Source: an uncultured Gemmatimonadota bacterium (lineage in GTDB: Bacteria; Gemmatimonadota; Gemmatimonadetes; Gemmatimonadales; Gemmatimonadaceae). From it: 64,000 bases of DNA. The number at the start of each line of letters is the position of its first letter. Position 1 is the stretch's first letter. The notes beneath the pieces were generated by a model. The model saw nothing but the letters and a program-made list of their open reading frames with translations, ran no database searches and was not told where the DNA came from. A program made the translations under genes and the position numbers. The stretch covers positions 1 through 64,000 of the forward strand of contig CADEFN010000007.1 of assembly GCA_902826615.1 (NCBI GenBank), read 5' to 3'. Shown piece after piece: positions 1 to 9,499 of the stretch.

Positions 1-478
<478 letters not shown>

Positions 479-571
479 ACCCTTTGCAATACCAGCAGAG
501 CATGCAAGATCTAGCTGAGATTCAGTAACTCGATCTACTCCCTTTTCGCTGTCGTTCTTCTTGAACGAATC

Positions 572-687
<116 letters not shown>

Positions 688-694
688 ACCCCTT

Positions 695-735
695 CGCGGG
701 CTATCCTTTCCAAAGGGTAGCCCGCGTTTTTTTTT
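695..735 (+). terminator. Intrinsic terminator of the rRNA operon
   Basis: A 13-14 bp stem pairs GCGGGCTATCCTTT (696-709) with AAAGGGTAGCCCGC (712-725), closed by a tight loop, and is followed by nine T residues at 727-735. This is a textbook rho-independent terminator. The T tract ends only 3 nt before the era start codon, so the hairpin also sits exactly where era's leader and ribosome-binding site would be. Confidence 0.95.
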
Positions 736-738
736 CCT

Positions 739-1620
739 ATGACCAATTCCTCTCGTTGCGCTGTCGTCGCCGTCGTCGGTCCGCCTAACGCCGGCAAGTC
801 CACACTCCTGAACCGGCTCGCCGGCCAACATCTGGCCATCGTTAGTGCGCGCCCGCAGTCCACGCGATCACGCGTAACGGCGATCATTACCGAAGGCGAC
901 ACGCAACTCGTCATCGTTGACACACCAGGCCTTATGGATCCGCGATATCACTTGCATCGCGCCATGCAAAGTGAAGCATGGGAAGCAGTTGACGGCGCTG
1001 ATGTCGTGCTGTTTCTCGTGGATGGAACCAGGCCGGACGCCCCTGGACCAGACATCCTGCGCAGTCTTGGCCCGCTTCCGTCACACCCGATGGTGGTGGG
1101 AATCAGTAAAGCGGACGTCAACGATGATGAGACGAAGGCCGCCCTCTCGCTGCGCTTTCCACAGGGCGTGCACTTCTCGGCGCGCAGTGAGATGGGAATG
1201 CCGCAGCTCTTTGAGGCTATCCGTTCAGTCGCCCCCATCGGGCCCTTTCACTATCCGGATGACGACCTCAGCACCCAGCCGATGCGATTTTTCGTAGCAG
1301 AGGCTCTCCGCGAGGTGGCATTTGAGCTGCTCGAGGAGGAACTCCCGTATGCGGTGCACGTCGAAATCGATGAGTTCCGGGAGGGGAGTCGTCCGCTGTA
1401 CATTCGAGCGACGCTGCATGTAGAGCGCGACAGCCAGAAGCGAATCCTCATTGGTGCCAAGGGGGCGCAGATTCGCGCCATCGGCCAGGCGGCTCGGGCG
1501 CGTATCGAAACCTTGGTGGGTGAGGCGGTGTACTTGGATCTCTGGGTCAAAGTGCTCCACAACTGGCGACGAGACATGGCCGCCCTCCAGCGACTTGGTT
1601 TCACGTTCAAACAGGAGTAG
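739..1620 (+). CDS. era: GTPase Era, ribosome assembly factor
   Basis: Era binds the 3' end of 16S rRNA and helps mature the small ribosomal subunit. The 293-residue protein has the G1 loop GPPNAGKST at residues 14-22, a G3 DTPG at 61-64 and a C-terminal KH domain with the GAKG turn. The G4 motif is SKAD (123-126) instead of the usual NKxD. ATG 739 is the only usable start: upstream in frame there are only the T tract and then a stop, and the next in-frame start would lie beyond the P-loop. It therefore begins 3 nt after the rrn terminator with no Shine-Dalgarno sequence. The mRNA must come from terminator read-through or be almost leaderless. Length matches the family (~300 aa). Confidence 0.95.
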   Translation: MTNSSRCAVVAVVGPPNAGKSTLLNRLAGQHLAIVSARPQSTRSRVTAIITEGDTQLVIVDTPGLMDPRYHLHRAMQSEAWEAVDGADVVLFLVDGTRPDAPGPDILRSLGPLPSHPMVVGISKADVNDDETKAALSLRFPQGVHFSARSEMGMPQLFEAIRSVAPIGPFHYPDDDLSTQPMRFFVAEALREVAFELLEEELPYAVHVEIDEFREGSRPLYIRATLHVERDSQKRILIGAKGAQIRAIGQAARARIETLVGEAVYLDLWVKVLHNWRRDMAALQRLGFTFKQE

Positions 1621-1622
1621 TT

Positions 1623-1796
1623 GTGCCGCTCTCACCAGTACTGCAACGACTCCTTGTGTGCCCAGGGTGCAAAGGCGCGCTTGTCCATCAGGATGCCGAG
1701 GATCGGCTGGTCTGCGAGGTATGCCAGTTGGCCTACCCGGTTCGGGACGGCATCCCGATCATGCTCCGCGATGAAGCGATTCCGCTCAAGGGCTGA
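1623..1796 (+). CDS. Trm112-like / UPF0434 zinc-binding small protein
   Basis: A 57-codon reading frame from GTG 1623, two bases after the era stop. It encodes a typical Trm112-type peptide: LLVCPGCKGAL near residues 10-20, then CEVCQLAYPVRDGIPIML at 31-48. The two CxxC pairs would bind zinc. In bacteria this family (E. coli YcaR) is of uncertain role; in eukaryotes Trm112 activates methyltransferases. Its last 26 bases overlap the start of the next gene in another frame. Gene and family are clear; function is not. Confidence 0.85.
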   Translation: MPLSPVLQRLLVCPGCKGALVHQDAEDRLVCEVCQLAYPVRDGIPIMLRDEAIPLKG

Positions 1797-2754
1797 CGTC
1801 GCGGTTCTGTTCCTGGGGCTGCTCGCGGGGAACGCCAACGCTCAACGGCGACCCGCTGCGGCCGAGGCGACGCTCTTCCTCTTGCTGCCGGTCGGAGCGC
1901 GGGCTCCGGGAATGGGGAACGCGACCGCGGCGGCAAGCGGGACCACCGAGGGGATCTTCTGGAACCCCGCGGGATTGGCCACCATCGGGAAGCGCGAGGT
2001 AGCCCTCAACCATTCCCAGAGTGTCATTGGAACCGGAGACGCCGTGGCGCTAGCGTTCAGGAGCCGGCTAGGAGTGACCGGCGTCGCTGGCAACGTTCTC
2101 GACTATGGTGGGGGCGATGTTACCGGCCCCGACTCTGTGCCATCCGGACAGCTTTTTCCAAGAAATGTCGCCGTGGTAGTTTCGCACGGTGCCCGAGTCG
2201 GAAAGGGTCTGAGAATCGGCGCGAGCTACAAGTATCTGCAGTTTCGGTTTGACTGCAGCGGAGAGTGTCCTGCGGTGCCATCCACACTTTCCTCCACCTC
2301 CGCTTTCGACCTGGGTCTCCAGTATGACCTCCAGCTGGGGCTTCCCATTCAGCTCGGCGTGGCGTTCCGGAATATGGGGCTGCGTCTGGCGACGAGTTCC
2401 GAGGGGGACGACCAACCGGTGCCGTCTCAGATTCAGGTGGGCGCGCTCGTCCGCTATGCCGTCCCCAAGACGGTGGCAAATGACGCGGTGGTCTCCCTGG
2501 CGGTGGACGTCATCGACCGGCTCGAAGTGCGTCGGCCGCTCCCCCGTGTGGGGGGGGAATTTGTCTGGGAAGGGACGGTTTCTGTTCGCGGTGGATACGT
2601 GTTTGAGGAACGGGGAACGGAGTCGGGTGGGGCATCGCTGGGGATCGGCTTTTCGGTCCGGAGATTGACCATCGACTTCGCCAGGAACTTCTCGGGCCTG
2701 TCGGCGGATGCCGGCCAGCCCCCCGCCTTCCTGTCCCTTCGGGTGGGGTTTTAG
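1771..2754 (+). CDS. PorV/PorQ-family outer-membrane beta-barrel protein
   Basis: A 327-residue protein starting at ATG 1771. The first ~24 residues are a signal peptide (MKRFRSR, a hydrophobic stretch, then ANA|Q). The mature part resembles the PorV/PorQ (UPF0164) barrels. It has an early APGMGNATAAA segment followed by EGIFWNPAGLA, alternating strands with many Gly and aromatic residues, and an ending (LRVGF) of the kind that closes outer-membrane barrels. In Bacteroidetes, PorV and PorQ serve type IX secretion. Outside that phylum the family is often found without a proven role. I chose this start because it gives a clean signal peptide; a longer frame upstream reads through the Trm112-like gene. 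Confidence 0.75.
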   Translation: MKRFRSRADVAVLFLGLLAGNANAQRRPAAAEATLFLLLPVGARAPGMGNATAAASGTTEGIFWNPAGLATIGKREVALNHSQSVIGTGDAVALAFRSRLGVTGVAGNVLDYGGGDVTGPDSVPSGQLFPRNVAVVVSHGARVGKGLRIGASYKYLQFRFDCSGECPAVPSTLSSTSAFDLGLQYDLQLGLPIQLGVAFRNMGLRLATSSEGDDQPVPSQIQVGALVRYAVPKTVANDAVVSLAVDVIDRLEVRRPLPRVGGEFVWEGTVSVRGGYVFEERGTESGGASLGIGFSVRRLTIDFARNFSGLSADAGQPPAFLSLRVGF

Positions 2755-2898
2755 GCCTCGGGGGAGGCGGCACTTCGTGCCTGTCACGACAGCCGGGCTT
2801 GCTCGTCGTTCAAGGCGTGCCGCCCGCCCGAAATTGGGGAGGGGACACGCGATCTCATTTCGCTAACCCGACGGGCGGGACCCGCCATACCCACTCCA

Positions 2899-3894
2899 GT
2901 GCGCTCGCCTTCTCCTGCCGTGCTCTTCGCGCGCGCTCATGCGGATGCGTCCAGCCTCATTCTGGAATGGCTGGAGAGCAACCGCATTCCTGTCGCGGCC
3001 GCAGGAAGTGCTGATGACCTCATGGGACTTTCACTTCGGGCGCGACCACGGTTGGTGCTTGTTGACGACCGTGACGGCGAGCGATCGTTGGCGGCCCTGC
3101 GCAGACTGAAGGGCGACTCTTACACCGGCATCGTTCCCGCCGTCGCGTTGACCGACGGATCGGAGGCGTCGTTCCAGTCCGCCTTTGAGGCTGGAGCCGA
3201 CGAAATCATTCCCCGCGATCTTTCAGCCGCGGAGTTTCGGCAGCGCCTCGATCTTCTTCTACGGCGCTCGGACCGGGATGTCCATGTACATCCGTCGACC
3301 CGATTGCCTGGCACCTTTGCCATCGAGGCAGAGATGCAGAGGCGGATCGACCTCGGGTTATCGTTTGCCGTGTGTTACGCTGACCTCGATCACTTCAAGG
3401 AATTCAACGATCGCTACAGCTACTACGACGGCGACCGCGTGATCCGGGTGCTATCGAAGCTTCTTCACGACGTCGTGAAGGGGATGTGCAGCGAGGATGG
3501 CTTCGTGGGGCATATCGGTGGTGACGACTTCATCTTTATCATCCCGTCCGACAAGGTGGCGGAAACGTGCGGTGAGATCGTGATGGTGTTCGACACTCTC
3601 ATCGGCTATCAGTACTCGGAGCAGGACAGACAGGCGGGATACTTCTTCGGGAAAGATCGTCGAGGGCAGCTGCATCGGGTGCCCCTGATGACCCTCTCGA
3701 TCGGGGTGGTCACCAACACGCGTCGCAAATTCACCCATGCGGCTCAGGTGAGTCAGCTCGCAACGGAGATGAAGGGGTATGCCAAGACCCTCAACGGTTC
3801 GGTATACTCTGTGGACCGTCGAGCGGACGGGGTGGAGGAAGGTGAACGCACCCCAGCCCGCGCACCCAAGGCCATCAGCATTGTCGATGCATGA
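2899..3894 (+). CDS. Receiver-like plus GGDEF-domain protein (degenerate signature GGDDF)
   Basis: 331 residues from GTG 2899. Residues 1-125 look like a response-regulator receiver fold, with an acidic VLVDD stretch near 50 and DGSEASFQ...GADEIIPRDLS near the end. Residues ~135-305 form a GGDEF domain: YADLDHFKEFND, then HIGGDDFIFI around 205-214, and LSIGVV later. The active-site loop reads GGDDF where diguanylate cyclases have GG(D/E)EF, so catalysis is doubtful and it may only bind c-di-GMP or GTP. It ends in an ATGA overlap with the zinc-ribbon gene, suggesting joint translation. Confidence 0.75.
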   Translation: MRSPSPAVLFARAHADASSLILEWLESNRIPVAAAGSADDLMGLSLRARPRLVLVDDRDGERSLAALRRLKGDSYTGIVPAVALTDGSEASFQSAFEAGADEIIPRDLSAAEFRQRLDLLLRRSDRDVHVHPSTRLPGTFAIEAEMQRRIDLGLSFAVCYADLDHFKEFNDRYSYYDGDRVIRVLSKLLHDVVKGMCSEDGFVGHIGGDDFIFIIPSDKVAETCGEIVMVFDTLIGYQYSEQDRQAGYFFGKDRRGQLHRVPLMTLSIGVVTNTRRKFTHAAQVSQLATEMKGYAKTLNGSVYSVDRRADGVEEGERTPARAPKAISIVDA

Positions 3895-4694
3895 ACGTCA
3901 CGTGTCCTGAGTGTCGCACCGTGTACCGCGTAGACCCCGCCCGCGTTGTCGGTGCGAGGGTCCGAGCCCGTTGCAGCGTGTGCGGGGGCGTCATCGTCGT
4001 CACCGACCAGGTGCAGTGGGGTGACGACTTTCCTGATGACCGCCTGACGAGTCGGGAACCGGTGCGTGTGGCGACTCCGGTGTCGGTGGCAACGGCAGCG
4101 CAGCAGCCCGGTGGCGCTCCGGCGACTGAGACGGTCACACCTCCAGCGGTGCGGGTTCCTCCGTTCGCGCCACCGCGACGGCCAACTCCGGGGCCGTCCT
4201 TCGTGGCTCCGTCATTTCCGGCTTCGACCATTCGCCCGCCGACGCCGAGCTTTACTCCGGCTGTCGCTCCTCCGCGCGGGACGTTTGGCGCGCCGCTGAC
4301 CCCGGCCTCTGCGCCGGTTCAGGCACCTCCAGCTGTACCACGTCCGTCGCCGGTTGGAACGCCGATTACACCGGTTGCAGCAGCGACACCTTCGCCAACT
4401 CCCGCGCCTCCTCCACTCGTTGTCCGCAAGCCGATCAACCCGTTTCTCTCCAACGACCCGAATCAGAAGGCGCGGCGCCTGGCGAGGGCACTGGTCTCTG
4501 ATATGACTGCGTATCACCCTCAGAAGCGAGCTGAAGGTGAGCGCATGGGCACACTCAAGCAGCTCTTCCGGGAGGAGATCAAGAAGAGCTACGAGGAATA
4601 CGTGGAGCAGGTGGGTCGTGAGTTTGCCGAGGCGACCTCCCATTTCCAGGACGCACTCAACGAGATCCTGGCATCGGGGAAGCGGCTCTTCTGA
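3891..4694 (+). CDS. MJ0042-type zinc-ribbon protein with proline-rich linker
   Basis: 267 residues, starting inside the last codons of the upstream GGDEF gene (ATGA overlap). The N terminus is a zinc ribbon: MNVTCPECRTVYRVDP, then RCSVCGGVIVV, giving two CxxC pairs. Residues ~60-175 are a low-complexity Pro/Ala/Thr linker, probably disordered. The last ~80 residues (from NPNQKARRLAR) are charged and helical, with KSYEEYVEQVGREF. Such proteins occur in myxobacteria and related groups, often in regulatory settings, but I cannot assign a specific role. The pairing with a GGDEF protein suggests signalling. Confidence 0.65.
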   Translation: MNVTCPECRTVYRVDPARVVGARVRARCSVCGGVIVVTDQVQWGDDFPDDRLTSREPVRVATPVSVATAAQQPGGAPATETVTPPAVRVPPFAPPRRPTPGPSFVAPSFPASTIRPPTPSFTPAVAPPRGTFGAPLTPASAPVQAPPAVPRPSPVGTPITPVAAATPSPTPAPPPLVVRKPINPFLSNDPNQKARRLARALVSDMTAYHPQKRAEGERMGTLKQLFREEIKKSYEEYVEQVGREFAEATSHFQDALNEILASGKRLF

Positions 4695-4758
4695 GCCAGA
4701 GGGTTCACCCGCCTGCTGACGGGTGCTAGTTTTGCCACGACGCTATCTGCGTCTGTCC

Positions 4759-4788
4759 GGGCCGCTTTCCCTGACCGGGAAGCGGCCC
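4759..4788 (+). terminator. GC-rich hairpin between zinc-ribbon gene and prfB
   Basis: GGGCCGCTTTCCC (4759-4771) pairs with GGGAAGCGGCCC (4777-4788), with one bulged T. The tail (ACTTGTTAGGT) is poor in T, so termination would be weak. It could equally be a regulatory hairpin in the prfB leader. The rest of the 129-nt gap shows no convincing promoter. Confidence 0.45.
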
Positions 4789-4823
4789 ACTTGTTAGGTC
4801 CTCCCCAACCACCCCTCCGTTCC

Positions 4824-5946
4824 ATGGCCGAGACCGAACGCGCCCGCGCGCTGGCAACCTACCACCAGCGTCTCGAGGATTTGCGGAGGTATCTTTGACG
4901 TCGCCACGCGGCGCGAACGACTGACGGCCCTCGAACAGCGCATGACCCAGGCGGGATTCTGGGATGACCAGGAGAACGCACGAGCGGTGGTGCAGGACGT
5001 GAAAACGCTCAAGGGCTGGGTGGACCCGTTTGATTCGCTGGTGTCGCGCGTGGCAAGTGCGCGCGAACTCGAAGAGCTCCTGAGTGCGGAGCCCGACGAG
5101 GCGATGCTCAAGGATCTCGACCGCGAGGTGGCGGCGACCGAGGGGGAGCTGCGCGCGTTCGAACTCAAATCGCTGCTGCAGGGAACGGACGACTGGCGCG
5201 ATGCACAGATCGAAATTGCGGCTGGCGCTGGCGGCACCGAGGCGATGGACTGGGCCGAAATGCTCGAGCGGATGTACATCCGCTGGGCCGAGCGCCACGG
5301 CTATACCATCGAGGTGCTCGACCGGTCCGAGGGCGAAGAGGCCGGCATCAAGGGCTCCGTCCTCGAGGTGCGCGGTCCCTCCGCCTATGGCTTCCTGCGC
5401 CCCGAGACGGGTGTGCATCGCCTCGTGCGCATTTCGCCGTTTGACTCCAATGCGCGCCGCCACACCAGTTTCGCGTCGGTGTTCATCTATCCGGTCGTGA
5501 ACGAGGAGATCAACATCGAGATTCGCGATGAGGACATCAAGATGGATGTCTTTCGCGCGAGCGGGGCGGGCGGACAGCACGTCAACAAGACCAGCTCGGC
5601 GGTCCGGCTGACGCATATTCCGTCCGGCATTGTGGTGGCCTGTCAGCAGGAGCGGTCGCAGGGCAAGAACAAGGCGACGGCCATGAAGCAGCTCAAGAAC
5701 AAGCTGTATCAGCTCGAAGTGGACAAACAAGCAGCAGCCAAGGCCAAACTCGACGCCACCAAGTCGGATGTGTCGTTTGGCAGCCAGATTCGCAGTTACG
5801 TCTTCCAGCCCTACACCATGGTGAACGACCACCGCACCGAACTGAAGATCCCCGATGTGCAGCGTATCATGGACGGGGATCTGGACGAGTTCATCGAAGC
5901 CTACCTCAAGCAGTTCGGTGCAGGGGCGGGAGGAGCGGCCGCATGA
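4824..5946 (+). CDS. prfB: Peptide chain release factor 2, with programmed +1 frameshift
   Basis: RF2 reads stop codons UGA and UAA. Translation starts at ATG 4824 and runs 24 codons ([13 protein letters not shown]...LRRYL) to an in-frame TGA at 4896-4898, then must shift +1 at CTT|TGAC into the main frame, which continues from 4897 to the stop at 5944-5946. The predicted joined product is ~373 residues, the usual RF2 length. It carries the SPF anticodon-like motif (ISPFDSN) and the catalytic loop [10 protein letters not shown]. The frame downstream of the stop has an internal ATG (4942), but starting there would remove the conserved N terminus. The gene ends in an ATGA overlap with lysS. Confidence 0.95.
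4885..4899 (+). promoter_or_regulatory. prfB autoregulatory +1 frameshift site
   Basis: GGAGGTATCTTTGAC: an internal Shine-Dalgarno-like GGAGG, a short spacer, the slippery CTT codon and the in-frame TGA followed by C, the classic RF2 recoding signal. When RF2 is scarce, termination at TGA is slow and ribosomes slip +1, making more RF2. Confidence 0.93.
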
Positions 5947-7478
5947 GTGACGACCTGAATTTTGTCCTCAAGGCCCGGCGGGACAAGCTGGCCCAGCTCG
6001 AGGCCGCAGGTGTCGAGCCCTTTGCCTACTCGTTTGATGCATCGCACGATGCGGCGTCGGCCCTGCGGTCTCTTGCGGCAGATGCCGCCGAGGGGCCACG
6101 GGTGACCATTGCGGGGCGGATCGTGGCGTGGCGTCCGCACGGCAAGACCGTGTTTGGTCACGTCGCCGACGCCACGTCGCGTATCCAGGTGTACTTTCGC
6201 CGCGACGAGCTGGGGGATGCGGTCTGGGCGCAGCTGGAGTTGCTCGACATTGGCGATATCGTCGGTGTCGGGGGTGTTGTGTTTCGCACCCGCACGGGAG
6301 AAACCACGGTGAAGGCCGACGCGTTCACGCTGCTGGCGAAATCGCTTCGCCCCCTGCCGTACGGCAAGGAGGAAATTGTCGACGGTGCGGTGGTTCGGCA
6401 CTCGGGTTTTGCCGATCCGGAGCAGCGCTACCGTCAGCGGTACGCCGATCTCGCGGTGCACGCGGAGGTGCGCCGGCGGTTCATCGCCCGCACACGCATG
6501 ATCACCGAAATTCGTCGCTATATGGACGGCCTCGGGTATCTCGAGGTCGAGACCCCGGTGCTGCAGCCGTTGTACGGCGGCGCGGCCGCCCGCCCCTTCA
6601 CGACGCATCACAACGCGCTCGACATGCCGCTCTACCTGCGGATTGCCGACGAGTTGTATCTCAAGCGGCTGGTGGTCGGGGGGCTTGATCGCGTCTACGA
6701 GATCGGGCACGACTTCCGGAACGAGGGCATCGATCGGACGCACAATCCCGAGTTCACGATGCTGGAGTTCTACGAGGCCTATGCCGACTACACCGTCATG
6801 ATGGGCCGTGTGGAGCAGCTTTTGGTGCGGGCAGGCGAGGCCGTGCGCCAGGTGCTGGACCCGGCTGCCGCCACACCCGAGGAGCGACTGCTCCTGCCTG
6901 ACGAGGGACTGGTGCAGGTGCCCGCCTTTCATCCGCCATTCCCGCGAATCGAATGGGTGCCGTCGCTCAACCAGGCGTTAGGCCTTGACGTGATGACGGC
7001 CGACGATGCGACGCTGCGGAACCGGGCCGAACGAATCGGGGTACACAAGGTCGAGACACTGAGCCGGCCCAAGGTGCTGGACGAGATGTTCCAGGCGCTC
7101 GTGGAATCCAAGATCGACACTCCGACGTTCGTGGTCGACTATCCGGTGGAGCTTTCGCCGCTGGCAAAACCCAAACGGGGAGTGCCGGGCCTGACCGAAC
7201 GCTTCGAGCTGTTCGCGAAGGGCAAGGAACTCGCCAATGCGTTCAGCGAGCTCAACGATCCCATTGACCAGCGGCAGCGATTCGAGGCACAGGCGCGCCT
7301 CAAGGAAGCGGGTGATGAGGAGGCGACCGGCGTTGACGAGGACTACCTTCGCGCCATGGAATATGGGATGCCGCCCATGGGCGGTGTGGGAATCGGAATG
7401 GATCGGCTGTTCATGTACCTGTCGTCGTCGCAGAATATTCGAGACGTGATTCTTTTTCCTACCATGCGCCCTGAATGA
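5943..7478 (+). CDS. lysS: Lysyl-tRNA synthetase, class II
   Basis: 511 residues; charges tRNA-Lys with lysine. An N-terminal OB fold that binds the anticodon ([17 protein letters not shown]...) is followed by the class II core. Motif 2 reads FRNEGID...[14 protein letters not shown] and motif 3 near the C terminus reads [14 protein letters not shown]. Its ATG overlaps the prfB stop, and its own stop overlaps the next ATG (ATGA), so it sits in the prfB-to-clpC series. Family length and motifs are normal. Confidence 0.97.
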   Translation: MSDDLNFVLKARRDKLAQLEAAGVEPFAYSFDASHDAASALRSLAADAAEGPRVTIAGRIVAWRPHGKTVFGHVADATSRIQVYFRRDELGDAVWAQLELLDIGDIVGVGGVVFRTRTGETTVKADAFTLLAKSLRPLPYGKEEIVDGAVVRHSGFADPEQRYRQRYADLAVHAEVRRRFIARTRMITEIRRYMDGLGYLEVETPVLQPLYGGAAARPFTTHHNALDMPLYLRIADELYLKRLVVGGLDRVYEIGHDFRNEGIDRTHNPEFTMLEFYEAYADYTVMMGRVEQLLVRAGEAVRQVLDPAAATPEERLLLPDEGLVQVPAFHPPFPRIEWVPSLNQALGLDVMTADDATLRNRAERIGVHKVETLSRPKVLDEMFQALVESKIDTPTFVVDYPVELSPLAKPKRGVPGLTERFELFAKGKELANAFSELNDPIDQRQRFEAQARLKEAGDEEATGVDEDYLRAMEYGMPPMGGVGIGMDRLFMYLSSSQNIRDVILFPTMRPE

Positions 7479-8725
7479 GCACGCTCGAACTCGGCATTGC
7501 GTGGCGCTATTTGCGCAGTCGACGCGGTTCGCGCCTGCTGTCCTTCATCAGCCTTATCGCGATCGGTGGCGTGATCGTCGGGGTGAGCGCCCTCATTGTG
7601 GTAATGGGGGTCATGAACGGACTGCAGCGGGATCTGCGCGAGAAAATCCTCATTGGCTCGCCGGACGTTCGTGTCCTGCCCTACGGCGAGGACTTGCGTA
7701 TTGATGACTGGAAAGGGCTCCTCCGGCGAGTGCGATCGGAAGATGGTGTAGTTGGCGCCGCGCCCTTTGTTCTGACCCAGGGCGTTATCAGCGCTGGTCA
7801 TGCCTACCGAGAAGGGGCGTACGTCGCGGGGATCGAGGCGGTCGGCCCCGGAAAAGAGGGGGTGACCGCCATCCGGGAGCACGCGACGCAGGGGGACTTC
7901 AAATTCGAGTCGTCGGATGGGTTGCAGCGTGGCGCTGTGGTCGGCCGCCTGTTGGCGGCCAAGCTCAACGCCTTTGTGGGCGACACCATCACGGTCGTGA
8001 CGCTTGGGGGAACCAAGGTGAATCGGGCGACCGGCACGGTGATTCCGCTACAGGTGCAGTTCGAGGTGACCGGGATCTTTGACACCGGGATGTACGAGTA
8101 CGACAACGCCTACATCTACCTCTCGCTCCCCGTGGCTCAGGAGGTGGCGGCGATGGACAGTGCGGTCACCGGCATCGAGGTCAGAACGACCGATCGTTGG
8201 TCTGCCAGCGCCGTGGCACAGCGCCTCGCCCAGAACCTCGGCTACCCGTACCGCACGGTCGACTGGCAGGAGCAGAATTCGACGCTCTTCCAGGCACTCA
8301 AGCTGGAGAAGCTGGGGATGGGTGTCATCCTCCTGCTGATTGTCTTGGTGGCCGCGTTCAATATCGTGAGCAACTTGACCATGGTTGTGACGGACAAGAC
8401 GCGGGAGATCGGGATACTCAAGGCCATGGGAATGACGTCCAAATCGGTGCGACGCGTCTTTCTGGCCCAGGGATTGACGATTGGCATGGTCGGTACCGGT
8501 CTCGGGCTGGCGCTTGGCCTCGTGGTTTCAGTCGTGCTCGGCAAGTACAAGCTCATCCGTTTGGATCCCTCGGTGTACTTCATCGACCACCTGCCTGTCG
8601 CCACCGAGGCCCTTGACGTCATAGTGACCGTTCTGGCGAGCGTCGCGATTGCGGGGTTGGCCACACTGTACCCAGCTCAGCAGGCGGCCAAGCTCTATCC
8701 AATCGAAGCGATCAGGCACGAGTAG
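7475..8725 (+). CDS. Lipoprotein-releasing ABC transporter permease (LolC/LolE family)
   Basis: 416 residues. An N-terminal membrane helix ([23 protein letters not shown] region) precedes a large periplasmic MacB-like domain (~50-265), followed by three C-terminal helices ([20 protein letters not shown] onward), ending [10 protein letters not shown]. This is the FtsX-like topology of LolC/LolE, which extract lipoproteins from the inner membrane for transfer to the outer membrane. Only one permease gene is present next to lolD, so it may act as a homodimer (LolF-like), as in species with a single permease. Start overlaps the lysS stop. Confidence 0.88.
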   Translation: MSTLELGIAWRYLRSRRGSRLLSFISLIAIGGVIVGVSALIVVMGVMNGLQRDLREKILIGSPDVRVLPYGEDLRIDDWKGLLRRVRSEDGVVGAAPFVLTQGVISAGHAYREGAYVAGIEAVGPGKEGVTAIREHATQGDFKFESSDGLQRGAVVGRLLAAKLNAFVGDTITVVTLGGTKVNRATGTVIPLQVQFEVTGIFDTGMYEYDNAYIYLSLPVAQEVAAMDSAVTGIEVRTTDRWSASAVAQRLAQNLGYPYRTVDWQEQNSTLFQALKLEKLGMGVILLLIVLVAAFNIVSNLTMVVTDKTREIGILKAMGMTSKSVRRVFLAQGLTIGMVGTGLGLALGLVVSVVLGKYKLIRLDPSVYFIDHLPVATEALDVIVTVLASVAIAGLATLYPAQQAAKLYPIEAIRHE

Positions 8726-8800
8726 GGTCAGGGTAGGGAATTCGGGGGAGTTGTGCGCGGCGTGTGATTCGGTGAGCGTTCGGTCTCACGAGGAGCAACT

Positions 8801-9499
8801 GTGGCTGTTCTGAAAGCAGAGGGCATCGTCAAGACGTTTCGCGGGGGCGACGGGGCAACGCTGAACATCCTCAACGGCGTCAACCTCGAAGTTTTTCGAA
8901 GCGAGATGATTGCCGTGGTGGGGGCGTCCGGCGCCGGGAAGAGCACGCTCCTGCATGTTCTCGGGGCCCTCGACCGCCCCAACCGGGGTGATATCTGGAT
9001 TGACGGTGAGTCAATCGAGGGACGCACGGACGAGGAGCTGGCCCTGCTTCGGAACCGCAAGGTGGGCTTCGTCTTTCAGTTCCATCACCTGCTTCGTGAG
9101 TTCTCGGCTTTGGAGAACGTCATGATGCCGTTGCGCATTGCCGGGGTTCCCGATGCTGAGGCGCGCCGAAAGGCCGAGGAACTTCTGGGGATGGTGGGAC
9201 TTGGCTCTCGTAAGGGGCATCATCCTTCGCAGCTATCGGGAGGAGAGCAGCAGCGGACGGCGGTGGCCCGAGCGCTCGCCACCGATCCAGCGGTTCTGCT
9301 GGCCGATGAGCCGTCCGGGAACCTGGACCACGGAAATGCAGAGCGTTTGCACGACCTTCTTTCGCGACTGGCGCGGGACTTCGAGATTGCACTGGTGGTT
9401 GTGACGCACAATGCCTCACTTGCGGCGCGAGCCGGACGGATGCTGGTACTGGCAGACGGTGTGCTGGCCGAAACTGATGGAAAGGGAGTAGTGGCCTGA
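8801..9499 (+). CDS. lolD: Lipoprotein-releasing ABC transporter ATP-binding protein
   Basis: 232 residues from GTG 8801, preceded by AGGAG at 8791-8795. Walker A GASGAGKS, signature LSGGEQQRTAVARAL, Walker B VLLADEPSGNLD and the H-loop histidine in VVTHN are all present. It energises the permease encoded just upstream. A 75-nt gap separates the two, longer than other junctions in this series; I saw no clear promoter in it. The stop TGA shares a base with the ATG of mcsA. Confidence 0.93.
   Translation: MAVLKAEGIVKTFRGGDGATLNILNGVNLEVFRSEMIAVVGASGAGKSTLLHVLGALDRPNRGDIWIDGESIEGRTDEELALLRNRKVGFVFQFHHLLREFSALENVMMPLRIAGVPDAEARRKAEELLGMVGLGSRKGHHPSQLSGGEQQRTAVARALATDPAVLLADEPSGNLDHGNAERLHDLLSRLARDFEIALVVVTHNASLAARAGRMLVLADGVLAETDGKGVVA

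Noticed and set aside
1621-1770. Longer start for the PorV-like gene
   Set aside because: The extension overlaps the Trm112-like gene in another frame and would hide the signal peptide.
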